Notes: generated by a model not told the origin, from the sequence alone. A DNA stretch of 64,000 nt from Limnohabitans sp. Rim11 (GCF_001269365.1 NZ_CXOM01000001.1:372090-436089), one strand, 5' to 3'. Positions 28,306-37,602 are shown, numbered from the stretch's first letter. A program made the numbers and translations.

Positions 28306-28740
28306 GACCAGAACAGGGACATGACAGTGCGTCAGCACTTGTTGTGTCTCACTGCCTAACAGCAAACGCTTGATGCCTTTGCGGCCATGTGAGGCCATGA
28401 CCACCAAATCGGCCTTTTGTTTTTTGGCCGCTGCAATGATGGCATCGGACACGATGTCTGAGCGGCTGACCACGCCTTTGGCTTTGACGCCTTTGGCCGT
28501 TGCCAATTTGGTCACGGCATCCACGGCGGCCTGGGCTTCTGCTGCCCACTGGGCTTCAATGCGCGCCACATCTTTGGCGTTCAATGGAATGCTGCCTTCA
28601 AAGTAAGCCTGTGGGTAACGCGGTACCACCTTGAGTGCAATGAGTTCGGCGCCGCAAGTGGCGGCCAAGCCAATGGCATCGGTCACGGCTTTTTTAGAGA
28701 GTGCAGAGCCGTCGGTGGCGACAAGAATTCGTTTGTACAT
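28297..28740 (-). CDS. Universal stress protein (UspA family)
   Basis: A 147-residue single Usp domain. It begins MYKRILVATDGSALSKKAV and contains the ATP-binding G-x2-G-x9-G-S/T type motif (MASHGRKGIKRLLLGSETQQVL). It is divergent from ccoI with a perfect FNR box between them at 28798; on this strand a TAAGCT hexamer at 28776-28771 stands 21 bases from the box, which fits class II activation, so the gene is likely induced at low oxygen. Confidence 0.93.
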   Translation of the reverse strand: MYKRILVATDGSALSKKAVTDAIGLAATCGAELIALKVVPRYPQAYFEGSIPLNAKDVARIEAQWAAEAQAAVDAVTKLATAKGVKAKGVVSRSDIVSDAIIAAAKKQKADLVVMASHGRKGIKRLLLGSETQQVLTHCHVPVLVLR

Positions 28741-28797
28741 GGTGTGCTCCTTTGTTGAATCGGTGAACCAAGCTTAAAACTCTGAAAACCAAGCGTC

Positions 28798-28811
28798 TTG
28801 ATCTAAATCAA
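28798..28811. promoter_or_regulatory. FNR box between usp and ccoI
   Basis: TTGATCTAAATCAA matches the FNR/Anr consensus TTGAT-N4-ATCAA exactly. It could serve both directions: TATCTT at 28834-28839 lies 22 bases away on the ccoI side and TAAGCT 21 bases away on the usp side, both at the spacing of a -41.5 site. Confidence 0.9.
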
Positions 28812-28845
28812 GTTTCATGCAAGCTTGCTGGCTTATCTTCGAGGC

Positions 28846-31155
28846 ATGTCGAATCAAGCAGCACTTCCAGATTTAGAGGCGTTGGCCGCCCAATGGTCAT
28901 TGCTGGATCTTGCGCAAGAGTGGTCTGATTTCAGCCAGTCCAGTGAGCAAGAAGCCCATCAATGGACCTCCAGTGTTGTGTTTGAAGGCATGTACTGCAC
29001 AGCCTGCGCCATCAACATTGAAGAAGCTTTGATGTCGGTGCCTGGTGTGAAGTCGGCCCAAATCAGTGCGGCCAGTCACAGGGGCAGGGTGGTGTGGTCG
29101 TCCGACCAAACGCGACCTTCCGATTGGATGAAGGCGGTTGCGAAACTTGGTTACCGCACGGTGCCAGCCAACGATGCGCTGGCCAACGAAGTGCGCCGAG
29201 AAGACGCTCGCAAAATGTTGTGGCGCTTGGGCGTAGCAGGCCTGTGCATGATGCAAGTCATGATGTACGCCACGCCGGTTTACCTGAGCGAGCCCCACGA
29301 CATTGCCCCCGACATGGTGCAGTTGCTCCGGTGGGCTTCGTGGGTTTTGTCTTTGCCTGTTTTGTTTTTCTCTTGCATGCCTTTTTTCAAAACAGCATGG
29401 CTCGACTTAAAGCAAAGAAAAATCAGCATGGATTTGCCAGTGGCCATTGGCATGTTGGTCACCTTTGTGGTCAGCACCTTGGGCACCTTTGAACCGCAAG
29501 GTCCATTTGGGGCCGAAGTCTATTTCGACTCGTTCACCATGTTTGTGTTCTTCTTGCTCACAGGTAGGTGGCTAGAGCTAAGACTCAGAGACAAAACAGC
29601 AGGCGCTTTAGAAGCCGTGATGAACCGTTTGCCCGATGTGGTTCATCGAAGAACCAATGCCGGTGAGTGGGAAACCATCACACTTCGTCATTTGAGAGTG
29701 CAAGATGTCATTCAAGTCCGACCTGGTGAGGCCTTTGCTGCCGATGCGCAAATTGTGGCGGGCGAAACGCAGGTCGACGAAGCTTTGCTCACAGGTGAAT
29801 CGAGGCCTTTGCCAAGAGCATTAGGCGAACATGTTTTGGCAGGTAGTTTGAACCTAACCGCAACTGTTCAAGTGCAGGTGACGACGCTAGGCAAACAAAC
29901 CCGATTTGGACAGATGGTGGCCCTGATGGAAAGCGCCTCGGTGTCCAAGCCCAGCATGGCCTTGTTGGCCGATCGGGTGGCCAAACCCTTCTTGTGGGGC
30001 GTCTTGATCATGTCCGCATTGGCGGCGGTCTGGGGTTGGCAGTACAGCCCAGCGCATGCTTTGATGGTGGCGGTGTCTGTGCTCATTGTGACTTGCCCTT
30101 GCGCATTGTCATTGGCCACACCGGCCGCCATGCTGTCTACAGCCGGTGCGCTGGCCAAAGCGGGTGTGATGCTCAGGAGCTTGCAGGCTTTGCAAAGTCT
30201 GGCCAAGGTCGATACGGTCATCTTTGACAAAACGGGAACGCTGACCAGCGAAGATTTCAGTTTGCAGCACATTGCAACGCGCGACGGCATAGATGCAGAT
30301 CAGGCCTTGGCTTGGGCCGCCGCTTTGGCCCAGCATTCATTGCACCCCGTCTCTCGTTCATTGTTGCGTGCAGTGGGCGACAAAACCAATACGGCTGTTG
30401 TGTTGGACAACGTCAAAGAGTTTGCAGGGCAGGGTGTGCAAGCCACTTTGCGTCAGGCTTCAGAAATGGCGGGTCTAGAGAGCCGAAAAGAATTGCGATT
30501 GGGTTCTGCCGCATTTTGTGGCGTACCCATGAAAACCAGCGAAGTTTTGCAAGCCAGTTTGAGCGATCAAGATGGTTGGCTGGCTAGCTTTGAATTTGCA
30601 GAAACACCTCGCGAAGAAGCCGCCGCCACTTTGCGCGCGCTTGAAGATTTAGGTTTGCGAATTCGCATTTTGTCGGGCGATGGCCAGGCTTCGGTTTCTC
30701 AATTGGCCACTCGTTTGCACATTGCCGATGCCATGGGCGCTTGCTCACCTGAAGAAAAGCTCAAACAAGTCAAACTAGAACAAGCGCAAGGCCATCGCGT
30801 GGCCATGGTGGGCGACGGCCTGAACGATGGCCCTGTGTTGGCCGGTGCCGATGTGTCTTTCGCTTTAGGCCAAGCCTTGCCGCTAGCCCAATCCAAAGCC
30901 GATTTTGTGTTCATGGCCAGCAATTTGAAACCGTTAGTGGCCACGATCCGTTTGAGCCAACAAACCATGCAAATTGTTCGCCAAAACTTGATTTGGGCGG
31001 CCATCTACAACTTTGCCTGCGTGCCTTTGGCCATGTTGGGTTATTTGCCCGCATGGTTGGCCGGATTGGGCATGGCTTGCAGCTCTTTGGGTGTGGTGTT
31101 GAACGCCATGCGTCTGTCAAAAACCATTCAATTTGATGCACAAGGAAACGCCTGA
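28846..31155 (+). CDS. ccoI: Copper-translocating P1B-type ATPase CcoI (cbb3 assembly)
   Basis: A 769-residue heavy-metal P-type ATPase that supplies copper to cbb3 oxidase. It has an N-terminal heavy-metal-associated domain with CTAC (about 51-54), eight membrane helices, the metal-site CPC (VTCPCALSLATPAA, about 417), the phosphorylated Asp in FDKTGTLTSE (about 461) and the hinge GDGLNDGPVLAGADV. Location directly before ccoS and ccoNOQP marks it as CcoI/FixI rather than a CopA-type exporter. I start at ATG 28846, with GAGG just upstream. Its TGA shares a base with the ccoS ATG. Confidence 0.95.
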   Translation: MSNQAALPDLEALAAQWSLLDLAQEWSDFSQSSEQEAHQWTSSVVFEGMYCTACAINIEEALMSVPGVKSAQISAASHRGRVVWSSDQTRPSDWMKAVAKLGYRTVPANDALANEVRREDARKMLWRLGVAGLCMMQVMMYATPVYLSEPHDIAPDMVQLLRWASWVLSLPVLFFSCMPFFKTAWLDLKQRKISMDLPVAIGMLVTFVVSTLGTFEPQGPFGAEVYFDSFTMFVFFLLTGRWLELRLRDKTAGALEAVMNRLPDVVHRRTNAGEWETITLRHLRVQDVIQVRPGEAFAADAQIVAGETQVDEALLTGESRPLPRALGEHVLAGSLNLTATVQVQVTTLGKQTRFGQMVALMESASVSKPSMALLADRVAKPFLWGVLIMSALAAVWGWQYSPAHALMVAVSVLIVTCPCALSLATPAAMLSTAGALAKAGVMLRSLQALQSLAKVDTVIFDKTGTLTSEDFSLQHIATRDGIDADQALAWAAALAQHSLHPVSRSLLRAVGDKTNTAVVLDNVKEFAGQGVQATLRQASEMAGLESRKELRLGSAAFCGVPMKTSEVLQASLSDQDGWLASFEFAETPREEAAATLRALEDLGLRIRILSGDGQASVSQLATRLHIADAMGACSPEEKLKQVKLEQAQGHRVAMVGDGLNDGPVLAGADVSFALGQALPLAQSKADFVFMASNLKPLVATIRLSQQTMQIVRQNLIWAAIYNFACVPLAMLGYLPAWLAGLGMACSSLGVVLNAMRLSKTIQFDAQGNA

Positions 31156-31292
31156 TGGACATCCTTTATTTGTTGGTGCCTTTGTCGGTGGCCTTGGTGT
31201 TTTTTATCTTGGCGGGCCTTTGGTGGGCGGTCAATCGCGGTCAATTTGAAGACATTGAGGCAGAAGGCGAGCGAATTCTTAGAAATGATTGA
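31155..31292 (+). CDS. ccoS: cbb3 oxidase assembly protein CcoS
   Basis: A 45-residue one-helix protein (MDILYLLVPLSVALVFF... then GLWWAVNRGQFEDIEAEGERIL). The helix followed by WAV..GQF(E/D)D is the CcoS signature. CcoS is needed for cofactor insertion in the catalytic subunit CcoN. The start overlaps the ccoI stop (TGATG), and its own TGA lies inside the FNR box of the ccoN promoter. Confidence 0.93.
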   Translation: MDILYLLVPLSVALVFFILAGLWWAVNRGQFEDIEAEGERILRND

Positions 31293-31302
31293 CTTAAGTC
31301 AA
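31289..31302. promoter_or_regulatory. FNR-type box before ccoN
   Basis: TTGACTTAAGTCAA is a perfect 14-base palindrome of the TTGAC-N4-GTCAA variant recognised by FNR/Anr proteins. It overlaps the ccoS stop codon and is centred 62 bases before the ccoN ATG. A -10 at 31325-31330 (GACACT) would fit the -41.5 spacing but is a weak hexamer. Confidence 0.8.
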
Positions 31303-31357
31303 CCTAAGCGTTTGGGCGAACTGCGACACTAGATTTGTAATTTAAGAAGAGGTGAAA

Positions 31358-32791
31358 ATGAAATTTGCCAATGAACAGGCAAGCGTCTACAGCGATACCG
31401 TTGTCAGACAATTTGCCATCATGACAGTGGTGTGGGGTGTAGTGGGCATGCTGGTTGGCGTGATCATTGCAGCTCAATTAACGTGGCCAGAGCTCAACTT
31501 TGGCATTCCATGGCTTAGTTACGGTCGTTTGCGCCCGTTGCACACCAATGCCGTAATTTTTGCGTTTGGCGGTTGCGGCTTGTTCGCATCAGCCTACTAC
31601 GTGGTTCAACGAACCTGCCACGTTCGCTTATTTGCCGAAAAATTGGCGGCTTTCACCTTCTGGGGTTGGCAGTTGGTCATTGTGTTGGCTGCCATTACAT
31701 TGCCCTTGGGTTACACCAGCGGCAAAGAGTATGCCGAACTCGAATGGCCCATTGACATCCTGATCACTTTGGTCTGGGTGTCATTTGCCGTTGTGTTCTT
31801 TGGCACCGTGGGTACGCGCAAGGTTCGTCACATTTATGTGGCCAACTGGTTCTTTGGTGCCTTCATCATTGCCGTTGCCTTACTTCACTTGGTCAACAGT
31901 GCTGCCATGCCAGTGGGCCTCATGAAGTCTTACTCTGCATATGCAGGTGTGCAAGATGCCATGGTGCAGTGGTGGTATGGCCACAATGCGGTGGGCTTCT
32001 TCTTGACTGCTGGCTTTTTGGGCATGATGTACTACTTCATTCCTAAGCAAGCTGAGCGTCCCGTTTACAGCTACCGTTTGTCCATTGTTCACTTTTGGGC
32101 ACTTATCTTTACCTACATGTGGGCGGGTCCTCACCACTTGCACTACACCGCATTGCCCGACTGGACTCAATCTATCGGCATGGTGTTCTCCCTCATTTTG
32201 TTGGCACCTAGCTGGGGCGGCATGATCAATGGTGTGATGACCTTGTCTGGCGCATGGCACAAATTGCGCGACGACCCCGTCCTGCGCTTCCTCATCGTGT
32301 CTTTGTCCTTCTACGGTATGTCCACCTTTGAAGGCCCCATGATGTCCATCAAGACAGTCAATGCTTTGTCGCATTACACCGACTGGACTGTGGGCCACGT
32401 GCACTCTGGCGCTTTGGGCTGGGTGGGCTTGGTCACCATGGGCTCTATGTACTACCTCATTCCCCGTTTGTTCGGTCAGAAAAAGATGTACAGCGTTAAA
32501 GCCATTGAAGCGCATTTCTGGGTGGCCACCATCGGTATCGTGATTTACATCGCGGCCATGTGGATTGCTGGCGTGATGCAAGGTTTGATGTGGCGCTCTG
32601 TCAATCCTGACGGCACTTTGACCTACACCTTTGTAGAGTCTGTCAAAGCCACATTTCCCTTCTATGTGTTGCGTTTGTTAGGTGGTTTGTTGTACTTGGG
32701 CGGCATGTTGATCATGTTGTGGAACACCTTGAAAACAGCCACCAGTGGTCGTGCCGTAGATGTGCAAATTCCAGCACCTGCTCACGCCTAA
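31358..32791 (+). CDS. ccoN: Cytochrome c oxidase cbb3-type, subunit I
   Basis: The 477-residue catalytic subunit of the high-affinity cbb3 oxidase, with about 12 membrane helices and the heme b / heme b3-CuB centre. The conserved His residues are visible in [47 protein letters not shown] and [15 protein letters not shown]. The start is ATG 31358 with AAGAGG upstream; a GTG 6 bases earlier is in frame. It is the first gene of ccoNOQP. Confidence 0.98.
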   Translation: MKFANEQASVYSDTVVRQFAIMTVVWGVVGMLVGVIIAAQLTWPELNFGIPWLSYGRLRPLHTNAVIFAFGGCGLFASAYYVVQRTCHVRLFAEKLAAFTFWGWQLVIVLAAITLPLGYTSGKEYAELEWPIDILITLVWVSFAVVFFGTVGTRKVRHIYVANWFFGAFIIAVALLHLVNSAAMPVGLMKSYSAYAGVQDAMVQWWYGHNAVGFFLTAGFLGMMYYFIPKQAERPVYSYRLSIVHFWALIFTYMWAGPHHLHYTALPDWTQSIGMVFSLILLAPSWGGMINGVMTLSGAWHKLRDDPVLRFLIVSLSFYGMSTFEGPMMSIKTVNALSHYTDWTVGHVHSGALGWVGLVTMGSMYYLIPRLFGQKKMYSVKAIEAHFWVATIGIVIYIAAMWIAGVMQGLMWRSVNPDGTLTYTFVESVKATFPFYVLRLLGGLLYLGGMLIMLWNTLKTATSGRAVDVQIPAPAHA

Positions 32792-32812
32792 CAGCATCAG
32801 GAGAAAAATAAG

Positions 32813-33442
32813 ATGTCTAATTCTTCAAATTCCGGCGGTGGCATGTCCCACGAGAAAGTGGAAACCAGCAACTTCCTCATGATCGTTTTGATCTTGGTGG
32901 TCTTGTTGTTTGGCGGCATGGTGGAAATCGTTCCGTTGTTTTTCCAAAAATCAACCACAGAGCCTATTCCTGGCCTCAAGCCTTACACCGCTTTGCAAGT
33001 GGCAGGCCGCGATATTTATGTGCGTGAAGGTTGCTACAACTGCCACTCCCAAATGATTCGCCCCTTCCGTGCCGAAACACTGCGTTATGGCCCTTACTCA
33101 GTGGCTGGCGAGTTTGTCTACGACCATCCCTTCCAATGGGGCAGCAAGCGCACCGGTCCCGATTTGGCGCGCGTGGGTGGTAAGTACTCCGATGACTGGC
33201 ACCGCATTCACTTGATCAACCCGCGTGACGTGGTGCCTGAGTCCAATATGCCTGCCTATGCATGGCTTGAGAAAACACCTGTGGATGGTGCCAGCTTGCC
33301 CGCGCACATGAAGGGTTTGCGCACATTGGGTGCGCCTTACAGCGATGAAGAAATTGCCAAAGCCACCGAAGAAGTGCAAGGCAAAACAGAACTCGATGCC
33401 GTCATTGCCTACCTGCAAGGCATGGGCATTCACCGCAAGTAA
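32813..33442 (+). CDS. ccoO: Cytochrome c oxidase cbb3-type, subunit II (monoheme cytochrome c)
   Basis: A 209-residue membrane-anchored cytochrome c. After an N-terminal helix (about 22-42), the heme c motif CYNCH lies near residue 74 in the typical context [17 protein letters not shown], and the axial Met is expected in [12 protein letters not shown]. It takes electrons from CcoP and passes them to CcoN. Confidence 0.98.
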   Translation: MSNSSNSGGGMSHEKVETSNFLMIVLILVVLLFGGMVEIVPLFFQKSTTEPIPGLKPYTALQVAGRDIYVREGCYNCHSQMIRPFRAETLRYGPYSVAGEFVYDHPFQWGSKRTGPDLARVGGKYSDDWHRIHLINPRDVVPESNMPAYAWLEKTPVDGASLPAHMKGLRTLGAPYSDEEIAKATEEVQGKTELDAVIAYLQGMGIHRK

Positions 33443-33456
33443 AGGGACTGAACTTT

Positions 33457-33597
33457 ATGGATATCAACACACTCCGATCTGTTGTCACCGTGGTCACTTT
33501 CCTCATATTCCTTGGAATTGTGGGATGGACCCTGTCAAAGCGTCGTTCAGCCGACTTTGAAGAGGCCGCCAAGCTGCCCTTCGGTCAAGACGACTAA
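33457..33597 (+). CDS. ccoQ: cbb3 oxidase subunit IV CcoQ
   Basis: A 46-residue one-helix protein, MDINTLRSVVTVVTFLIFLG, followed by a charged tail ending in AAKLPFGQDD, the usual CcoQ pattern. It lies between ccoO and ccoP, 14 bases after the ccoO stop. CcoQ stabilises the complex. Confidence 0.92.
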   Translation: MDINTLRSVVTVVTFLIFLGIVGWTLSKRRSADFEEAAKLPFGQDD

Positions 33598-33633
33598 AGA
33601 CCCCAGATCAACGAACAAGAAAGAGAATCTGAA

Positions 33634-34554
33634 ATGAGTGACTTCACAAGCAATTTCTGGTCTTTGTATGTGGCCGGCATTGCGTTGGTCGGCATTGTGG
33701 CTTGCTTGTTGCTTTTGTACTTCAGCGGCAAAGCCAAGGCCATGACGGCCCACGACAACACCACCGGACACGTTTGGGATGGCGATTTGCGTGAGATGAA
33801 CAATCCTTTGCCCCGTTGGTGGGTGGGTTTGTTTTTGATCACCATCGTTTTTGCCTTGGGCTATTTGGTCTTGTACCCAGGCTTGGGCAACAGTGCCGGC
33901 AAATTGGGCTGGTCATCTGCCGGTCAATACGAAGCAGAAGTTGCCAAAGCCAACAAAGAACTTGAACCCTTGTACGCCAAGTTTGCAGGCATGCCGCCCG
34001 AAGACGTGGCCAAAGATCCTCAGGCCATGGCCATTGGCGATCGCTTGTTCATGAACAACTGCGCACAGTGTCACGGCTCTGACGCACGCGGCAGCAAGGG
34101 CTTCCCCAATTTAACCGATGCCGATTGGTTGCATGGCGGCTCGCACGCCAAAATCAAAGAGACTTTGGTCAATGGCCGCAACGGCATGATGCCCCCCATG
34201 GCGGCAGCCGTAGGCACACCAGAAGATGTTCGCAATGTGGCGCACTATGTGTTGAGCTTGTCCAACAGCCCCCACGACTCGCTGCGCGCTTCTTTGGGCA
34301 AGTCTAAGTTTGGTACTTGCGCTGCGTGTCATGGTGGTGATGGCAAAGGCAACCAAGCCTTGGGCGCCCCCAACTTAACCGACGACATTTGGTTGCATGG
34401 TTGGGGCGAGAATGCCATTGTGGCCATGGTTAACAATGGCAAGGTCAATCAAATGCCAGCGCAAGCCAGCAAGCTCACAGATGCCCAGTTGCATGTGCTT
34501 GCATCGTATGTGTGGGGCTTGTCTAACAACCCAGCCAAAGTGGCTTCCAAATAA
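33634..34554 (+). CDS. ccoP: Cytochrome c oxidase cbb3-type, subunit III (diheme cytochrome c)
   Basis: A 306-residue protein with two N-terminal membrane helices (about 12-32 and 60-82, the long-form CcoP), the linker WDGDLREMNNPLPRWW and two cytochrome c domains with CAQCH (about 143) and CAACH (about 229). It accepts electrons from periplasmic cytochromes. Confidence 0.97.
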   Translation: MSDFTSNFWSLYVAGIALVGIVACLLLLYFSGKAKAMTAHDNTTGHVWDGDLREMNNPLPRWWVGLFLITIVFALGYLVLYPGLGNSAGKLGWSSAGQYEAEVAKANKELEPLYAKFAGMPPEDVAKDPQAMAIGDRLFMNNCAQCHGSDARGSKGFPNLTDADWLHGGSHAKIKETLVNGRNGMMPPMAAAVGTPEDVRNVAHYVLSLSNSPHDSLRASLGKSKFGTCAACHGGDGKGNQALGAPNLTDDIWLHGWGENAIVAMVNNGKVNQMPAQASKLTDAQLHVLASYVWGLSNNPAKVASK

Positions 34555-34569
34555 TTAGAGTGAGTTGTT

Positions 34570-36063
34570 TTGGAATCTACTGACCCCTCTCCCAAGAAAG
34601 ACAACGCGCCGCGTAAGTTCATCCCCATTGTGCCTTTGCCAGAAGGCGCGCCCTCAGACTCAACAGAGGAGGGGGCTTGGGGAGAGCTTTATCAGGCGCA
34701 CCAGAAAATCTATCCTCGAAGCGTTCAAGGCATCTTTGCCAAATGGCGCTGGGGATTTGTGTTTCTCACGCAAATTATTTTCTACTGTTTGCCCTGGTTA
34801 GAGTGGGGGCAACGCCAGGCTGTGTTGTTTGATTTGGGTGCGCGCCGGTTTTACATTTTTGGCATTGTTCTTTACCCCCAAGACTTTATTTATCTAACCG
34901 GCTTGCTGGTTATTTCGGCGTTTTCGCTGTTTTTGTTCACTGCCATTGCGGGCCGCTTGTGGTGCGGTTATGCCTGTCCGCAAACGGTCTACAGCGAAAT
35001 TTTCATGTGGATAGAGCGCAAAGTAGAGGGTGACCGAACGGCCCGCATGCGCTTAGATTCGGAAGACTTTTCTCTCGAGAAACTGGTCAAGAAATGGTAC
35101 AAACATTTCCTCTGGATTGGCTTCTCCATTTGGACGGGCTTTACCTTTGTGGGCTACTTCACGCCCATCCGTGATCTGGGCATGGAATTCTTCTTGGGCA
35201 ATATGTCGTCTTGGGAAGTGTTCTGGGTTTTCTTCTACGGTTTTGCCACCTATGGCAACGCTGGCTTTATGCGCGAGCAAGTGTGCAAGTACATGTGTCC
35301 TTATGCGCGCTTTCAAAGCGCCATGTTTGACAAAGACACCCTCATCGTGACTTACGACGCAGAGCGCGGCGAACCTAGGGGCTCCCGCTCTAAAAAAGCA
35401 GATCCGGCGGCTTTGAATTTGGGTGCCTGCGTCGATTGCAGCTTGTGTGTCCAAGTGTGTCCCACGGGCATTGATATTCGCAAAGGTTTGCAATACGAAT
35501 GCATCGGTTGTGGTGCCTGTGCCGATGTGTGCGATACCGTGATGGACAAAGTGGGCTATGAACGTGGCTTGGTCAAGTACTCTACGCAACATGCCATGGA
35601 AAATAAATGGACTTCAGCGCAAACTTTGCGGCATGTGTTCAGGCCCCGTGTGTTGATCTACACCGGTATTTTGTTGTTGGTCATTGCATTGCTGTTTGGT
35701 AGTTTGCTTACGCGCAAATCATTCAAAGTCGATGTAGTGCGCGACCGCGCATCTTTGGCGCGCATTGTGAGTGGCGGTTTTATTGAAAACGTGTACCGAT
35801 TGCAAATCATGAATGCAGCCGAAAAACGTCAACATTTCAAAGTAACGGCCGAAGGCATGTACGATTTGAAAGTGGTGACCGATTCCGAAAATTTGGTTGT
35901 CGAGTCCACTCAATCGCGCTGGGTTTCTGTGCGCCTGCAAGTTCCCTACGATTCGGCCATGCCCGGGTCTTATCCTGTGCGTTTTACCATCGAAGCTTCA
36001 GACGACGATGAGACTGTTCAAGAAACGTTGGATGAAAAGTCGGTGTTTTTAATTCCACGATAA
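34570..36063 (+). CDS. ccoG: cbb3 oxidase accessory ferredoxin-like protein CcoG
   Basis: A 497-residue membrane protein (RdxA/FixG family) that reduces copper for oxidase assembly. It has four to five membrane helices, the FCTAIAGRLWCGYACPQTVYSE-type CxxxCP segment (split in this wording), and two 4Fe-4S motifs, CVDCSLCVQVCPTGID and CIGCGACADVCD. The C-terminus is an Ig-like FixG domain. The only plausible start is TTG at 34570, because the first internal ATG codons lie deep in the conserved region; GAGTGAG upstream may act as a weak ribosome site. Confidence 0.95.
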   Translation: MESTDPSPKKDNAPRKFIPIVPLPEGAPSDSTEEGAWGELYQAHQKIYPRSVQGIFAKWRWGFVFLTQIIFYCLPWLEWGQRQAVLFDLGARRFYIFGIVLYPQDFIYLTGLLVISAFSLFLFTAIAGRLWCGYACPQTVYSEIFMWIERKVEGDRTARMRLDSEDFSLEKLVKKWYKHFLWIGFSIWTGFTFVGYFTPIRDLGMEFFLGNMSSWEVFWVFFYGFATYGNAGFMREQVCKYMCPYARFQSAMFDKDTLIVTYDAERGEPRGSRSKKADPAALNLGACVDCSLCVQVCPTGIDIRKGLQYECIGCGACADVCDTVMDKVGYERGLVKYSTQHAMENKWTSAQTLRHVFRPRVLIYTGILLLVIALLFGSLLTRKSFKVDVVRDRASLARIVSGGFIENVYRLQIMNAAEKRQHFKVTAEGMYDLKVVTDSENLVVESTQSRWVSVRLQVPYDSAMPGSYPVRFTIEASDDDETVQETLDEKSVFLIPR

Positions 36064-36083
36064 AAAATTGAGAAAAGCAAGCC

Positions 36084-36371
36084 ATGAATACAAATACGTT
36101 AATGAGTTCGGGCGCTTTGCCCGCCAAGCCATGGTGGTCTTTTGGCATGGTCTGGCTCATCATTGCCGGCCCAGCCATCGTCGTTGTGGCTGCATTCATC
36201 ACGCTTTATTTGGCCATTACCATTCCCGATCCGGTGCTGCCCACAGAGGCATTGAATCCCCGCAATGCCATTGAAAATCAAAGCAAATTAGAAGAGGCCA
36301 TGGCGCCTGCCATGCAGGCTCGCAATCATGCTGCCACTGGTGTGGTACCCCAGAAACAAGACAAAAAATAA
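36084..36371 (+). CDS. ccoH: FixH/CcoH-like protein
   Basis: A 95-residue protein with one membrane helix (about 22-45, after PAKPWWSFGMVWLIIAGPA) and a short polar tail. Size and place after ccoG match the short FixH/CcoH proteins of Comamonadaceae, which assist cbb3 assembly. The longer FixH domain of other bacteria is not present. Confidence 0.8.
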   Translation: MNTNTLMSSGALPAKPWWSFGMVWLIIAGPAIVVVAAFITLYLAITIPDPVLPTEALNPRNAIENQSKLEEAMAPAMQARNHAATGVVPQKQDKK

Positions 36372-36409
36372 GTTTTTGAATCTTTCAAAAACAAACGGAG
36401 AAGACAAAC

Positions 36410-36709
36410 ATGTTCGCTCAAAGATTGATGTGGATTGTGTGGCCAGCCTTTTTGGTGGCGGGGCTGATTGAGCTGGTGGTTTTTGGCATGTTCGATCCAG
36501 AAGACATGCACTGGTTTGGGCAGCAGATGCCCCTGTCAAGGCAAGGCGTTTACACGGTTTCGTTTTTTGTCTTTTGGGCTTTGACCATTGTGTCCAGTAG
36601 CCTGACCACGTTGCTGTCCATCTCGCCTTTTGAGGTCAATCGCTGCCCAGTGTCTGTTGACCAACGTCCACCCAATTGCACGCAGGGTGGCAAAGATAGC
36701 TGCTGTTAA
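36410..36709 (+). CDS. Small two-helix membrane protein with Cys-rich tail, cbb3-linked
   Basis: A 99-residue protein that I do not recognise by family. It has two hydrophobic helices (about 8-27 and 48-70, the second YTVSFFVFWALTIVSSSLTTLL) and a tail with four cysteines, CPVSVDQRPPNC...DSCC. A GGAG ribosome site precedes the ATG. It is the last gene of the cbb3 transcript, 38 bases after ccoH and convergent with fnr. The tail could bind a metal such as copper or form disulfides; this is inference. Confidence 0.75.
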   Translation: MFAQRLMWIVWPAFLVAGLIELVVFGMFDPEDMHWFGQQMPLSRQGVYTVSFFVFWALTIVSSSLTTLLSISPFEVNRCPVSVDQRPPNCTQGGKDSCC

Positions 36710-36755
36710 GCGTCGTGACTATAGGCCGATTAGGCGGGCTACATTGTGCTTAATT

Positions 36756-37478
36756 TTAATGGCACTGAGGTTGCGAGTTGACCATGCGTTGCAGCGCTTC
36801 AGGGTCCAAAATTTTGACGTGACGCTGCTTCACTTCTACAACGCCGTCTTCCACAAATTTAGAAAAGGTGCGGCTGACAGTTTCGAGTTTGAGGCCTAAG
36901 TAGCTGCCAATTTCTTCGCGGGTCATGCGCAGTACCAACTCAGATTGAGAGAAGCCGCGTGAGTGCAAGCGCTGTACCAAGTTGAGCAAGAAAGCCGCCA
37001 AACGTTCTTCGGCGCGCATGCTTCCCAGAAGCAACATGACACCGTGCTCGCGCACAATTTCGCGGCTCATGATTTTGTGGACATGGTGTTGAAGCGCGGT
37101 AACTTCACGCGAAATTTCTTCAATCCGGTCAAAGGGCATGACGCAAACTTCGGCGTCTTCCAGGGCCACGGCGTCGCAACTGTGTTGGTCGTTGACGATA
37201 CCGTCTAGGCCAATAATTTCACCCGCCATTTGGAAACCTGTGACTTGGTCGCGGCCGTCTTCAGAGGCCAGGCAAGTTTTGAAAAAACCTGTGCGAATGG
37301 CGTAAAGCGAGGTGAATTTATCGCCGTTGCTAAACAGAGTGCTGCCGCGTTTGATTTTGCGGCGCGTGGCTACCACCTCGTCTAAGCGTTGCAGATCATG
37401 TTCAGACAGACCCATGGGCATGCAGAGTTCGCGCAAGTTGCAGTTGGAACATGCGACTTTGATTGTTTCGGGTTTCAT
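36756..37478 (-). CDS. fnr: Fnr-type oxygen-sensing transcriptional regulator
   Basis: A 240-residue Crp/Fnr regulator. Cys10, Cys13, Cys19 (CSNCNLRELC) and Cys101 (QHSCDAV) are the four cluster ligands of oxygen-labile FNR. The cyclic-nucleotide-like sensor domain is followed by the HTH EEIGSYLGLKLETVSRTFSKF, with the E-x2-SR reading head that recognises TTGAT half-sites. It lies next to the cbb3 genes and hemN, whose upstream regions carry matching boxes. Confidence 0.96.
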   Translation of the reverse strand: MKPETIKVACSNCNLRELCMPMGLSEHDLQRLDEVVATRRKIKRGSTLFSNGDKFTSLYAIRTGFFKTCLASEDGRDQVTGFQMAGEIIGLDGIVNDQHSCDAVALEDAEVCVMPFDRIEEISREVTALQHHVHKIMSREIVREHGVMLLLGSMRAEERLAAFLLNLVQRLHSRGFSQSELVLRMTREEIGSYLGLKLETVSRTFSKFVEDGVVEVKQRHVKILDPEALQRMVNSQPQCH

Positions 37479-37505
37479 GGCGTTCTCGGTTTAGAAAAAT
37501 TGACA

Positions 37506-37519
37506 TTGAGACAAGTCAA
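37506..37519. promoter_or_regulatory. Possible degenerate FNR box upstream of fnr
   Basis: TTGAGACAAGTCAA has one good and one imperfect half-site (TTGAG-N4-GTCAA). It is centred about 34 bases before the fnr start codon, which is too close for class II activation of fnr and would fit autorepression. Chance occurrence is possible. Confidence 0.35.
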
Positions 37520-37602
37520 GTCATTAGCTTATACCTACTTGAAGCCTTTGACGCATCTCAAGCTTTTCTAAAACTCTTTTCTAGGCACTGATTGGCCAAA
37601 AT

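Noticed and set aside
31880-32581. A 233-codon antisense frame within ccoN
   Set aside because: The His-rich translation results from reading the opposite strand of conserved membrane segments; no ribosome site or family match was seen.
37501-37519. TTGAC...GTCAA pair with a 10-base spacer before fnr
   Set aside because: The spacing is wrong for an FNR dimer (4 bases needed); only the overlapping TTGAG-N4-GTCAA was kept, at low confidence.
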